Assembly (NCBI GenBank): GCA_035295985.1 | Contig: DATHBT010000045.1 | Location: 1-62,205 of the forward strand | Source of the DNA: JAIVGV01 sp035295985 | Lineage (GTDB): Bacteria; Acidobacteriota; Blastocatellia; Pyrinomonadales; Pyrinomonadaceae | Direction of reading: 5' to 3' | DNA length: 62,205 bases | In this document: one piece after another, positions 43,557 to 52,498 of the stretch | Position numbering within the stretch: the first letter of the stretch is position 1 | Layout: every line of letters starts with the position of its first letter | The notes under the pieces: model-generated | Told to the model about the DNA's origin: nothing | The model's database searches: none | The model's input: only the letters and a program-made list of their open reading frames with translations | Program-made: the position numbers and the translations under genes

Positions 43557-44705
43557 TCAGCCGCGGGTGAGGTTGCCGCGCTCGTCCATGTCGAAGAGTG
43601 CGTCAGGCTCGCGCGTCTCGTCGGCGTCCGCGCGGGTGACGACCTTGAGGCTGCCGTCGCGCACGTGCAGGTCGCGCTGCGGGAAGGGTATCTCGACGCC
43701 GGCCTCCTGGAAGAGGCGGCGGATGCGGTAGCGTATCTCGCTCTTGATCTGCGGGTTGCGGCGCGGCCTGTCAGTCCACACCAGCAGGCGGAAGTCGAGC
43801 GAGGACTCGCCGAAGTCCATGAACTGCACCGAGGGCTTCGGCGATTCGAGCACGTGCTCCACGCCCTCGGCCGCGCGCAGCAACAGGTTCGTGACGAGAT
43901 CGACGTCGGAGCTGTAGGAGACGCCTACGGGGATCGAGAGGCGGGCGCGCCGGTCGGCATAAGACCAGTTGATCAGGTTGTCGCTGACCAGCTTCGAGTT
44001 GGGGACGATGACCGCGATGTGGTCGTTCGTGATGACGGTCGTCGTCCTCAGGTTGATGCTGCGCACCTTGCCCTCGATGGACTTGCTGTCCACGCCGACG
44101 GTGATGAAGTCGCCGACGCGCACCGGGCGCTCGAAGAGCAGGATCAGGCCGGAGGCGATGTCGCCCGCGATGTACTGGAGGCCGAAGCCGATGCCGACCG
44201 AGAGCGCGGTGAAGAGGACGGCGAGCGAGGTCACGTCGATGTTGAGGCCGACGGAGAGGGCGGCGAGCGCCCCGACGACGACGATGACGTAGTGGGTCAG
44301 CCGCTCGATGGTGTACTGCACGCCGGGGTCGAGGCGCGTGCGCGCGGCCAGCCGCGACTGGAGGAACGAGCGCAGCCAACCTGAAATCACGTAGGCGACG
44401 AGCAGGATCAGCAGCGCGAAGAAGACGCTGGCGAGCGAGACTTTCAGCGTCTCGCCGATCTTGAGCGGCCAGTTGAGGTACTCGTTCCAGATGCGCACGT
44501 ACCAGTTGACGTGCTCGGCCGCAGGCGGGACGTTGGGTAGCGGGGGCGAGGCGAGCGGCGAAGCCTCCGCCGCCGGCTGCGCGGCCGGGCTGGCCGCCGT
44601 CTGCGCCTGCCACAGCCACAGGTGGAGGAGCGGCGTGTGCGCGACGAGCCGCGCCGCCGAGTCAGTCGCCAGAGCCGCCAGTGGCATGAAGAGTATCATC
44701 GCCAA
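43557..44705 (-). CDS. MscS-family mechanosensitive channel
   Basis: The 382-aa protein has an N-terminal hydrophobic segment and a Pro/Ala-rich stretch (35-65), two membrane helices (about 88-110 and 130-155), and the pore helix region GIGFGLQYIAGDIASGLILL followed by FERPVRVGDFITVG, the MscS signature. A beta domain (SINLRTTTVITNDHIAVIVPN) and a C-terminal alpha/beta domain (QFMDFGESSLDFRLLVW) follow. It releases solutes on hypo-osmotic shock at the inner membrane. Length exceeds E. coli MscS (286 aa) by the N-terminal extension. No Shine-Dalgarno is obvious. Confidence 0.92.
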   Translation of the reverse strand: MAMILFMPLAALATDSAARLVAHTPLLHLWLWQAQTAASPAAQPAAEASPLASPPLPNVPPAAEHVNWYVRIWNEYLNWPLKIGETLKVSLASVFFALLILLVAYVISGWLRSFLQSRLAARTRLDPGVQYTIERLTHYVIVVVGALAALSVGLNIDVTSLAVLFTALSVGIGFGLQYIAGDIASGLILLFERPVRVGDFITVGVDSKSIEGKVRSINLRTTTVITNDHIAVIVPNSKLVSDNLINWSYADRRARLSIPVGVSYSSDVDLVTNLLLRAAEGVEHVLESPKPSVQFMDFGESSLDFRLLVWTDRPRRNPQIKSEIRYRIRRLFQEAGVEIPFPQRDLHVRDGSLKVVTRADADETREPDALFDMDERGNLTRG

Positions 44706-44815
44706 CCTCGTGAGTTGATGCGGGGTCTGGACTTCAACCCCACGGCGTCAAAACGTGCGAGCCGCCCGCGCGACTTTCAGGGAAGCGGGGGCGGCTCACG
44801 AGATTTCGTTATTGA

Positions 44816-44898
44816 CGGAGGGTGAGGGACTCGAACCCCCAAGCGCTTTCGCGCGCCGGTTTTCAAGACCGGTGCAATAGCCGTTCTGCCAACCCTCC
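44816..44898 (-). tRNA. tRNA-Ser (anticodon UGA)
   Basis: On the minus strand the sequence folds as a class II tRNA. The acceptor stem is GGAGGGT / ACCCTCC with discriminator G, the anticodon arm is CCGGT-CTTGAAA-ACCGG (anticodon TGA), and there is a long variable arm CGCGCGAAAGCGC. The T arm contains GGTTCGAGTCC. CCA is not encoded. Serine identity follows from anticodon and long variable arm together. Confidence 0.93.
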
Positions 44899-44955
44899 GT
44901 ACTGGCGGGCCAATGTTACCGCACCGCGCGCGCCGCGCTCAACCGGGAGGGCCGG

Positions 44956-45480
44956 CTAGCGCTCCGGCCGCGCGGTCTTCTTCAACTCGATCTTCTCGTT
45001 CTCGCCGGGGTCGGCCGCCTGCCCCGTCACCATCGCCTTGACGAAACTGAGGGCGTGGGCCACGGCGCTCGAAGGCGAGTCCCAGTACTCGGCGCGCTCG
45101 ACCGCGACGCGCAGCAGTGCGAGATCAGGATCGTCCGGCCCTTCGGGGAACCACGCCTTGAGTTCGGGACTCCACAGCTCCCCGATCTTCGCGCGGTCGC
45201 GTACCACGGTCGCCCGCCCCGAGACCGAGACGTAACGCTGCGCCTCCGGCTTCGCGTAGGCGACGTTGACCTGATGCTCGCGCTCGATCTCGCCCACCTT
45301 CGGCGCGCTCGCCCGCGTGAAGAACCAGAGGTTGCCGTCGAACTCTGCGCGCTGTGTGGACATCGGCCGGCTGTGCAGCGAGCCGTCCTCGGCTACCGTC
45401 GTCAGCATCGCGAAGTCAATGTCTTTGATCATCTCGGCGAGCTTTTTGATCCGCCCGCCGCGCTCGTCAGTCTCCGTCAT
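44956..45480 (-). CDS. Pyridoxamine-phosphate-oxidase-like flavin protein (general stress protein 26 family)
   Basis: The 174-aa protein is a split-barrel FMN-binding protein: DIDFAMLTTVAEDGSLHSRP, LWFFTRASAPKVGEIEREHQ, NVAYAKPEAQRYVSVSGRAT and LWSPELKAWFPEGPDDPDLA are family-typical. Members of this group (GSP26, COG3871) bind FMN and are induced by stress; most have no known reaction. ATG at 45480 is used; an in-frame GTG at 45492 with GGGAGG three bases upstream is an alternative. It lies downstream of the VWA gene on the same strand. Confidence 0.85.
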   Translation of the reverse strand: MTETDERGGRIKKLAEMIKDIDFAMLTTVAEDGSLHSRPMSTQRAEFDGNLWFFTRASAPKVGEIEREHQVNVAYAKPEAQRYVSVSGRATVVRDRAKIGELWSPELKAWFPEGPDDPDLALLRVAVERAEYWDSPSSAVAHALSFVKAMVTGQAADPGENEKIELKKTARPER

Positions 45481-45583
45481 ATCAGTGCACACGCCTCCCT
45501 CAGTAATTTAAAGTACAGACAGTCTGCCCGCCGCGCGTCACGAAAGTGCGGGTTAAGTGCAACTATTTGGTTGACGGGGGCGG

Positions 45584-48500
45584 TTAGGTGGTCAGCCGGC
45601 GGTAGATGGCGGGCATGCGTTCGGGGAGGGAGAGCACGTCGTCGATGATCGTGTAGCCCACTTCGCCGTAGAGGTCGCGTAGCTCGGCCTCGGAGTCGCG
45701 GTCGATGGTGATGCAAAAAGGGGTGACGCCGCTGGCGCGCGCCTCGCGCAGGGCCTCACGGGTGTCCTCGCGGGCGTAGCGTGCGTCGCCGTAGTCGTGG
45801 TCGTAGGGGCGGCCGTCGGAGAGGACGATGAGGAGGCGCGTGCGCGCGTCCTGCGCCGCGAGGCGGGCGGCTGCGTGGCGGACGGCCGCGCCCAATCTGG
45901 TGTTGTGCTGGTAATTCAAGCCGCCGATGAGGCGCTCGGTCTCCTCCGTGTAGCGTTCGCCGAATTCTTTGACGACGTAGAACTTCACGTTGCGGCGGCC
46001 CTCGGAGGTGAAGCCGTAGATCGAATAGGAGTCGCCGACGGCTTCGAGGGCTTCGCTCATCAGGACGAGTCCTTCCTTCTCGATCTCGATGATGCGTCGG
46101 CCGGGATGCGTGTAGGGCTGTAGCGGATGGCGGCCGATGGTGCGGGCCGTCGAGGAAGACTGATCGAGCAGGAAGGAGACGGCCACGTCGCGCTCCTTGC
46201 GCAGCCGCCTGACGTAGAGGCGTTCGGACTGCTGGCCGTCGGCGCGGCGGTCGGCGACGTAGTCAACGACGGCGTCGAGGTTGTAGTCGTCGCCGTCCAG
46301 CTCGTTCTTGATGCGCGTCAGGCTCTCGGGCTTCATCAGTTGGAACTGGTGGCGGATCGAGGAGATGACGCCGCGGTAGCGCGAGCGCGTCAGCTCGACG
46401 AAGGTGCGGTCGCCGCGCTTCGGCCGCTTCTCGACGACGCGGCACCACGAGACGCGCGTGTCTGACAGTTCCCTGTCCCACTCGTCGTACTCGAAGGCCG
46501 TCTCGCCCGGCTCCAGAGATTGTTCGGGCGACTCGCCGTAAGACCACCGCTCCGCGCCGTAGAGCTGCTGCTCGGCTTCGCTGTCGTGCGAGTCGGACTT
46601 GGCCCACGCGTTGAACAGCTCGCGCGCGTCTCGATTGGTGTGGCGCGGCCGGGCCTGCTCGTTCTCGCGCCCCGACTCGCCCTGTTCCTCCGGCTGCTCG
46701 ATGGAAGACTCCGCGCCGCCGGCTTGTTCTTCGTTGTCCTCGCCCGCGCTCGTCTGCTCCTCGGACTCCGACTGGACGATTGACTGGAAGAGCGTATAGA
46801 CGCGCGAGGTCGCCATCAGGGTGTCGGCGACCGAGGCTTCGGGGCCTGACAGGTAGTCGGCGACGATCCCTTCGAGTTCTGAGACGACCGGAGAGTAGAA
46901 GGCGCGCGCGTCGTCGAGCGCGCCGCCGCAGAGCGTGATCTGGAAGAGCAGCTCGAAGGGGACGAGGGCGACGGGCAGCGTGGCGACCCGAGGCCGCTGC
47001 GCGCGCAGGTGTTCGCGCACGAGATCAAGGTCGCGCGCGAGGCCGCGGTAGGTTCCGCGCAGCCGCCGGTCGATCCGGCCGTTCTCAAGCGTGGAGAAGA
47101 TGCGCGCGGCGAGCGCGGGCAGCGGGAAGAGGGCGAGGACTGCGCGGTAGTCGGCCTCATGCGGCATCGTGCGCCGCCTCTGTCTCGCGAGTCGCGCCTC
47201 CTCTTCGGGCGGGAGCGCGCGTTCGCCCGCGGGGATGTCGTTGATGTAGCCGTCGAGGGCGAAGGCGTCGAGCGCGTCGCGGGTAGCCGGGTCGTAGAGT
47301 TCGGCGATTGAAGTGTAGGCCGCGCGCAGGTCGTGGTTCGGCACTGGCTGTTCGGCGTTGCCGCCCGCGCGGGCGTGCGTGCCGAACTCGATCTGGCCGG
47401 CGGCGTGGGCGGCGAGCACCTTGTAGAGCCGGAAGTTGAGCGCGTCCGATCCGAACTCCGAGACTGAGGCGGGCAGGTGGATCGTGCGGCCGTCGCCGAT
47501 GCGCGACTCTTCGGGGACGGCCGCGAGCGAGGCCACGTCAACGGCGCGGCCCGTCAAGCCCTCGACGTAGAGCCGCAGGGTCTGCGCCACGTCGCCGAGC
47601 GCGAGGCCGAACTCCGGGCCGCCGCGCAGCGCCTCGTTGCTCTGTCGCGTTTCGAGCGCGTAGTAGCTGCGGCGCGCGCGCGCGTCCGCGCGCTTGAGTT
47701 CCAGACCCTCGCGCGCCCATCGCTCGAACTGCTCGACGGTCGTCGCGCGAAGGGCCGCGGGCGCGGAGCGCAGGCAGGAGATCGCGGCCTCCGCGTCAAC
47801 CCGCGCCACCTCGCGCGCCGCGAGTACGGCGCGGCGCGCGACCTCGTTCGACTGCGCGCGGCCGGCCGGCCCGACAAGCGCGCGGAAGAACGCGGGCGAC
47901 GTGCGCGCGAGCGCGACGAGCGGCGCGTTGCCGTGCTCGGCCACGGCAACGAGCAGAGTGATCCAGTCGTCGAAAACTTCGGGCGCGAGGCGCAGGACTT
48001 CGCCGCCCGCCGCGAGCACGTGCAGCGCCGCCGCGCCGCCGCGTTCGATAAAGCCCTCGGCGCGGCGGAGCAGCGAGAGCGCGGCTTCGGGGCCGAGTCC
48101 GCGCGTCGCATCGGGCAGCGCGGCCCACGCGTCGGCCGCCACGCCGCCGGCCCGCTGCGCGAAGACGTTGACGGCGCGGAGCGCGCCTTCGGCGACGCGC
48201 CGCTTGTCTTCGCGGCCGAACACGTCGAAGTGCGCGAAGACGCGCGGCGCGCTTTCGAGAAAGTCCTGGCTGTGGCGCGCGGAGCGGCGCGCGATCTCGG
48301 CCGCGATCTCGAAGACCGCGCGGAGCAGTTCCGGGTCGCCGACAGACTCGGCGAGTGTCGCGGCCGAGCGGAAGGTCTCGTTGGCGATTGAAGTCGAGAG
48401 CGTCATCTGCCGCGCGCAGACTTGCAGCAGCAGAGCGCGAGCGCCGCGCGGCACGCCGACCAGCCCGGCGACGCCCGCGGCGAAGAACTGCGCGCCCGTC

Positions 48501-48805
48501 TCCACGTCGGCCATCGCCAGCCGGCGGCCCATCTCGCCCCACGCGCGCAGCTCCTCCGCGTCGAGCAGTTGCGCCGCCACGGGCACGGCCCGCAAAAACT
48601 CCGCGCTCGCGCGCAGGCTGATCGGGGCCAACTGCGCGCTCACCTCGACGGCCGCACGCGCCTGATCCCCCGGCAGGCTCCCGATCTCGCGCGCCAGCGC
48701 GGCCAGCGACATGCGCTCGGTCGCCCCCTCGGCCGCGCGCAGTCGTTCGCCGAGCGCGCGCTCGACCGACTCAATCTCTCCCGTGCCTTCTTCCCTCTCG
48801 CCCAT
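45584..48805 (-). CDS. norD: VWA-domain protein of the NorD/CbbO type
   Basis: The 1073-aa protein ends with a von Willebrand A domain (about 870-1073) with the MIDAS motif DQSSST (near 880), GGLNYQHNTRLGAAVRHA and LLIVLSDGRPYDHDYGD. The middle carries the NorD-typical block FAYDEWDRELSDTRVSWC (here FEYDEWDRELSDTRVSWC) and RSRYRGVISSIRHQFQLMKP after a Glu-rich linker (about 680-740). The first about 400 residues are Ala/Arg-rich helices resembling HEAT-like repeats, an extension beyond classical NorD. With its MoxR partner it would remodel a metalloenzyme, but no NO reductase or RuBisCO gene is nearby. ATG at 48805 is used; an upstream TTG at 48832 is possible. Confidence 0.85.
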   Translation of the reverse strand: MGEREEGTGEIESVERALGERLRAAEGATERMSLAALAREIGSLPGDQARAAVEVSAQLAPISLRASAEFLRAVPVAAQLLDAEELRAWGEMGRRLAMADVETGAQFFAAGVAGLVGVPRGARALLLQVCARQMTLSTSIANETFRSAATLAESVGDPELLRAVFEIAAEIARRSARHSQDFLESAPRVFAHFDVFGREDKRRVAEGALRAVNVFAQRAGGVAADAWAALPDATRGLGPEAALSLLRRAEGFIERGGAAALHVLAAGGEVLRLAPEVFDDWITLLVAVAEHGNAPLVALARTSPAFFRALVGPAGRAQSNEVARRAVLAAREVARVDAEAAISCLRSAPAALRATTVEQFERWAREGLELKRADARARRSYYALETRQSNEALRGGPEFGLALGDVAQTLRLYVEGLTGRAVDVASLAAVPEESRIGDGRTIHLPASVSEFGSDALNFRLYKVLAAHAAGQIEFGTHARAGGNAEQPVPNHDLRAAYTSIAELYDPATRDALDAFALDGYINDIPAGERALPPEEEARLARQRRRTMPHEADYRAVLALFPLPALAARIFSTLENGRIDRRLRGTYRGLARDLDLVREHLRAQRPRVATLPVALVPFELLFQITLCGGALDDARAFYSPVVSELEGIVADYLSGPEASVADTLMATSRVYTLFQSIVQSESEEQTSAGEDNEEQAGGAESSIEQPEEQGESGRENEQARPRHTNRDARELFNAWAKSDSHDSEAEQQLYGAERWSYGESPEQSLEPGETAFEYDEWDRELSDTRVSWCRVVEKRPKRGDRTFVELTRSRYRGVISSIRHQFQLMKPESLTRIKNELDGDDYNLDAVVDYVADRRADGQQSERLYVRRLRKERDVAVSFLLDQSSSTARTIGRHPLQPYTHPGRRIIEIEKEGLVLMSEALEAVGDSYSIYGFTSEGRRNVKFYVVKEFGERYTEETERLIGGLNYQHNTRLGAAVRHAAARLAAQDARTRLLIVLSDGRPYDHDYGDARYAREDTREALREARASGVTPFCITIDRDSEAELRDLYGEVGYTIIDDVLSLPERMPAIYRRLTT

Positions 48806-48852
48806 CGAACCCCAACACAAAACGTCTAACAAATTCCCTCAACACACCTCAC

Positions 48853-48995
48853 GCTTGTAGGGGCGGGACTTGTCCCCGCCCGTAGCGACTGTCAGGTCGA
48901 TCAAACGCCCCGTTTGCATTCAACGTGAAGAACGAGCGTGAGCATTATTCGCGCTGACGCGCCCGGACGGGCAGGGACAAGCCCCTACATTTCGT
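48853..48995. repeat. Intergenic inverted repeat, GTAGGGGCGGGACTTGTCCC type
   Basis: The left arm, 48855-48885, reads TTGTAGGGGCGGGACTTGTC; the right arm, 48957-48992, ends GACAAGCCCCTACA. The roughly 70-bp loop holds AACGTGAAGAACGAGCGTGA without gene signal. It separates the DinB-like gene from norD. Confidence 0.75.
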
Positions 48996-49004
48996 CCGGC
49001 GTTC

Positions 49005-49553
49005 TCAAGTTTTATCGCCGCGCTGCCGCATCGCTTCGTTGAACTTCCCCGAAGCCCCGCGCGCGATGCTGAGCGTCTGCCAGTCGGAGGAGCGGAGGTG
49101 CTTTGCCAAAAAGATGATCTGGCCGACGTGCTGCGCGTAGTGCGCGATCTGCCGGTTGATCGCCTCGACGACCGTGTGCGGCTCGCCGCGGATCATCACC
49201 GTGCGCAACAGGTCTTCCGGCCGCAACGGCTCTACTGCCGCGAAGACGACGCGCCAGCCCTCCTCCCACCATCGCATGACCTCTTCGCGCGTGGTGCTCT
49301 CATCAAGCACGAACTCGGAGTCGCGGTCGCGGTCTGGCTTCTCGCCGTCGGTCGTCAGAAAATCTGTCCAGCGCGAGCGCATGTTGCCCGCCAGGTGCTT
49401 GACGATGACGGCCACGCTGTTCGACTCGGCGTCAATCGCGATGAACAACTCTTCGTCCGACAACTGAGCCATCGCGCGCTCGGCCAACTGCTTATTGGCG
49501 CGGAAAATCTTCAGCGCGTCGGCGAGGTAATGCTTGGCTAGCTCGTCACTCAT
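49005..49553 (-). CDS. DinB-superfamily protein (DUF1572)
   Basis: The 182-aa protein is a four-helix-bundle DinB relative. The three His usual for the metal site appear in VIVKHLAGN and INRQIAHYAQHVGQI. Members of this superfamily include thiol transferases and many proteins without known function. DUF1572 members are common in Acidobacteriota and related phyla. The ATG at 49553 lies 8 bp after the stop of the TIR-like gene, so the two are probably co-transcribed. Confidence 0.85.
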   Translation of the reverse strand: MSDELAKHYLADALKIFRANKQLAERAMAQLSDEELFIAIDAESNSVAVIVKHLAGNMRSRWTDFLTTDGEKPDRDRDSEFVLDESTTREEVMRWWEEGWRVVFAAVEPLRPEDLLRTVMIRGEPHTVVEAINRQIAHYAQHVGQIIFLAKHLRSSDWQTLSIARGASGKFNEAMRQRGDKT

Positions 49554-49561
49554 GGCGATGA

Positions 49562-50305
49562 CTATAGCTGCCCTTCTCTTTTCAGAACCTCTTGAAGTTC
49601 CCAGAAGCTCTGCTCGATCTTGTCATCAGTGAATGAAATGTATTGCAACCCGGCGACGTTGGAAAAATCCTCCGCCCCTTCCTGTATTAACAAAATGGCC
49701 TTTCTGAAACCAAGCCTACCCTGAAATAGCCCGGCCTCGTGGATGACGTTCTGGCGCGCCCGTTTGGCCCCCGACGCGGTTTCGTCCTCGGCCGTAAGAA
49801 TAAGCACCGCGAAGGTGGCTTGGTCTAACATCTCTTCCAAAATCGGTACGATTGAATCGCCCACGCGGGGCGCTGACTCATAGTTGACTGTTTTCACACC
49901 TAGTCTGTTTTCCAAGAACACCTGCAAGCGTGCCCAAAGTAGACTTCGGCCGTGACCGATGAAGACGCATGACTTTCCGCCTGTTTGTTCCGGGGCCTCA
50001 ATCTTATTACCCTCGGCCGGTTGCGCGACCAGCGTGTTAGCAGCTTGTTTTGTTACCTCGTCATCCTCCCAAAAGTCTTCTATCTCAGCGATAAATGATT
50101 CGAGAACAGACCGCTTTGTCCCTAAAGTTGTCCACCTGCTAAATTCAAGGAATTGGGGGGACTGTTTACCAAATATTCGGATAACCGCTGTTTTGGCCCC
50201 ATTCTCCCACCCCCACTGTTCTGGGGAATTTGGCTTGATGCTTGCGGCTTTTTCTACGAGCTTTCGTAATGACGTTAGCGCCGTATTCTTTGGAATCGTT
50301 GACAC
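49562..50305 (-). CDS. TIR-like nucleotide-binding protein (PF10137 type)
   Basis: The 247-aa protein has a helical N-terminus (about 1-85, WGWENGAKTAVIRIFGKQSP), a linker, and from about 111 a TIR-like domain: SCVFIGHGRSLLWARLQVFL, NYESAPRVGDSIVPILEEML, FAVLILTAEDE and RQNVIHEAGLFQGRLGF, whose Glu (in HEAGLF) is the expected NADase residue. This is the domain found in CBASS and Pycsar TIR effectors (CAP12 type), but no cyclase lies nearby. Start GTG at 50303-50305 has a perfect AGGAGGT five bases upstream, unlike neighbouring genes. Base composition is visibly lower in GC than the flanks, suggesting transfer. It sits between norQ and the DinB-like gene, same strand. Confidence 0.82.
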   Translation of the reverse strand: MSTIPKNTALTSLRKLVEKAASIKPNSPEQWGWENGAKTAVIRIFGKQSPQFLEFSRWTTLGTKRSVLESFIAEIEDFWEDDEVTKQAANTLVAQPAEGNKIEAPEQTGGKSCVFIGHGRSLLWARLQVFLENRLGVKTVNYESAPRVGDSIVPILEEMLDQATFAVLILTAEDETASGAKRARQNVIHEAGLFQGRLGFRKAILLIQEGAEDFSNVAGLQYISFTDDKIEQSFWELQEVLKREGQL

Positions 50306-50344
50306 TCTTTACCTCCTTTGAGAACAGGACGAAGGCAGGGAGTA

Positions 50345-51151
50345 TTAAATCACGGTCGTGACGATCTCGCGGATGCTGCGCTGGAGTTCGCGGTCGTCCG
50401 TGATGGGCGAGCACATGGCGACCTCGGCGGCCGTCTCGGGCGTGATGCCGCGCGCGATGAGTTGCGCGGCGTAGATGAGCAGGCGCGTCGAGACGCCCTC
50501 TTCGAGGCCGTGGCCGCGCAAATTTCTCACCTTCTGGCCGATGGTGACCAGATCGCGCGCGGCGTCCGGGTTGATGCCGCCCTCGCGCGCGACGATCTCG
50601 GCTTCGAGTTCGGCGGGCGGGTAGTCGAACTCAAGTGCCACGAAACGCTGGCGTGTGGACTGCTTGAGGTCTTTCAGGATCGACTGGTAGCCGGGGTTGT
50701 AGGAGACGACGAGCATGAAGTCGTCGGGCGCGTCGAGCACCGTGCCGCGCTTCTCGATGGGGAGGCGTCGGCGGTCGTCGGTCAGCGGGTGGATGATGAC
50801 GACCGTGTCCTTGCGCGCCTCGACCACCTCGTCCAGATAACAGATCGCGCCGTGGCGCACGGCCGCCGTGAGCGGCCCGTCGTGCCAGACCGTCTCCTCG
50901 CCTTCGAGGAGGAAGCGGCCGACCAAGTCCGTCGCCGACAAATCCTCGTGGCACGCGACCGTGATGAGCGGCCGGCGCAGGCGCCACGCCATGTGCTCTA
51001 CGAAGCGCGTCTTGCCGCAGCCCGTCGGGCCTTTCAGCATCACGGGCAGCCGCGCGGCGTGCGCCGCCTCGAACAGCTCGATCTCCTGCCGGACGGCGAG
51101 GTAGTAAGGTTCGTCTGAGACGACGTACTCTTCGATGGCTCTCTCAGGCAT
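50345..51151 (-). CDS. norQ: MoxR-family AAA+ ATPase, CbbQ/NirQ/NorQ type
   Basis: The 268-aa ATPase shows Walker A LKGPTGCGKTRFVEHMAWRL, HEDLSATDLVGRFLL, Walker B ICYLDEVVEARKD and VVSYNPGYQSILKDLKQSTR, all hallmarks of CbbQ/NorQ. These ring ATPases work with a VWA protein (CbbO/NorD, encoded 1.5 kb downstream on the same strand) to activate or insert cofactors into enzymes. The frame is open upstream, but MPERAIEEYVVSDEPYY is the family start, giving ATG at 51151. Two genes separate it from its partner, which is unusual, as norQ and norD are normally adjacent. Confidence 0.9.
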   Translation of the reverse strand: MPERAIEEYVVSDEPYYLAVRQEIELFEAAHAARLPVMLKGPTGCGKTRFVEHMAWRLRRPLITVACHEDLSATDLVGRFLLEGEETVWHDGPLTAAVRHGAICYLDEVVEARKDTVVIIHPLTDDRRRLPIEKRGTVLDAPDDFMLVVSYNPGYQSILKDLKQSTRQRFVALEFDYPPAELEAEIVAREGGINPDAARDLVTIGQKVRNLRGHGLEEGVSTRLLIYAAQLIARGITPETAAEVAMCSPITDDRELQRSIREIVTTVI

Positions 51152-51276
51152 GACTTCGGCGAGGCCCGCCGGGCTGAACTTTAGCGCCGGTTCGGGTATC
51201 CTTCTCGGTTGGGGTTGCGGACATTTTTGTAGCTGAGAGGCGCATCTTAACACCCGCCGGAAAAGGGCGGCAAACG

Positions 51277-51376
51277 AGGGAATTTGCGATTTTAGATTTT
51301 TGATTTTCGATTGATCGGACGACGGTCGGCACGGCATTTCAAATCGCAAATCAAAAATCGCAAATCAAAAATCGTT
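51277..51376. repeat. Intergenic palindrome, GCGATTTTAGATTTTTGATT type
   Basis: The left arm, 51284-51312 (TTTGCGATTTTAGATTTTTG), faces 51340-51375 (CAAATCGCAAATCAAAAATC, twice). The loop is about 25 bp. The right arm runs to within two bases of the mnmA ATG. It is the AT-richest of the short-word palindromes in the GC-rich part. Confidence 0.85.
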
Positions 51377-52498
51377 ATGAAGATTGCGGTGGCGATGAGC
51401 GGCGGCGTCGATAGTTCGGCGGCTGCCGCGTTGTTGATGGAGCAGGGGCACGAGCTGGTCGGCTTCACGATGCAGTTGTGGAACCAGCGCCGCAACCTGA
51501 CGGTGGACGAGAACGGCGAAGGCTTGCCCTCGCGCTGCTGCTCGCTCGACGACGTGTACGACGCGCGCCGCGTCGCCGCAGACCTCGGCTTCCCGTTCTA
51601 CGTCCTCAACCTCGAACGCGACTTCGAGCGCGACGTGGTCGCGCCGTTCGTCGCATCGTATCTTTCGGGCGAGACGCCGATCCCGTGCGTGGCGTGCAAC
51701 AGCCGCCTGAAGTTCGCCTCGCTCGACCGTCTGGCGCGCAGCCTCGGTTGCGAGAAGGTGGCGACGGGCCACTACGCGCGCGTGCGCTTCGACGAAGCGA
51801 CGGGCCGCTACAAGCTGCTTCGCGGACTCGACCCGCAGAAGGATCAGTCGTACTTCCTCTGGGAGCTGACGCAGGAGCAGCTCGCGCACGCTCTGTTCCC
51901 CCTCGGCGAGCTGACGAAAATGGAGGCGCGCGAGATCGCGCGGCGCGCGGGGCTGCCCGTCGCCGAGAAGGCCGAGTCGCAGGAAATTTGTTTCGTGCCC
52001 GACGGCGACTACGCGGGCTTCATCGACCGCTACCTCGAAGCCGAAGGCCGCACCGCGGAGACGCCGGCCACAGGCGAGATCGTCAACACGCGCGGCGAGA
52101 GTTTGGGCGAGCACGGCGGCGTCCACCGCTACACGGTCGGCCAGCGGCGCGGCCTTGGCCTTTCGGCCCAAAAACCGCTCTACGTCGTGCAGATCGACGC
52201 GCGGCGCAACCGCGTCGTCGTCGGCACTGATGAGGAATTGGCGCGGAGCGAGTTCACGGCCGCGGGCGTCAACTGGATCGCATTCGACGAAGTGCGTGAG
52301 CCGGCGCGCGCCGAGGTGCGCGTGCGCTACCGGCACCAGCCCGCGCCCGCGACGATTCAGATGATCGGCGAAGGGCGTGCCCGCGTCACCTTCGACGAAG
52401 CCCAGCGCGCCATCACGCCCGGCCAGGCGACCGTCTTCTACCGCGGCGACGAAGTTCTGGGCGGCGGGTGGATTGAAAAAGAAGCTGTTAGCGATTAG
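51377..52498 (+). CDS. mnmA: tRNA-specific 2-thiouridylase MnmA
   Basis: The 373-aa enzyme thiolates U34 of tRNA-Glu, -Gln and -Lys. The ATP pyrophosphatase loop is AVAMSGGVDSS; the two catalytic cysteines are Cys 107 in PCVACNSRLKF and Cys 205 in QEICFVPDGDY. The FTVGQRRGLG-like signature appears as YTVGQRRGLGLS, followed by the C-terminal beta barrel. The first 22 codons of the open frame are repeat-derived, so ATG at 51377 is the start. The last residues (EAVSD) and the TAG stop are encoded by the first bases of a GCTGTTAGCGATTAG repeat arm, so the natural C-terminus may have been replaced. Confidence 0.94.
   Translation: MKIAVAMSGGVDSSAAAALLMEQGHELVGFTMQLWNQRRNLTVDENGEGLPSRCCSLDDVYDARRVAADLGFPFYVLNLERDFERDVVAPFVASYLSGETPIPCVACNSRLKFASLDRLARSLGCEKVATGHYARVRFDEATGRYKLLRGLDPQKDQSYFLWELTQEQLAHALFPLGELTKMEAREIARRAGLPVAEKAESQEICFVPDGDYAGFIDRYLEAEGRTAETPATGEIVNTRGESLGEHGGVHRYTVGQRRGLGLSAQKPLYVVQIDARRNRVVVGTDEELARSEFTAAGVNWIAFDEVREPARAEVRVRYRHQPAPATIQMIGEGRARVTFDEAQRAITPGQATVFYRGDEVLGGGWIEKEAVSD

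Noticed and set aside
44706..44815. Possible regulatory RNA next to tRNA-Ser
   Set aside because: No conserved structure or promoter could be seen in this short gap.
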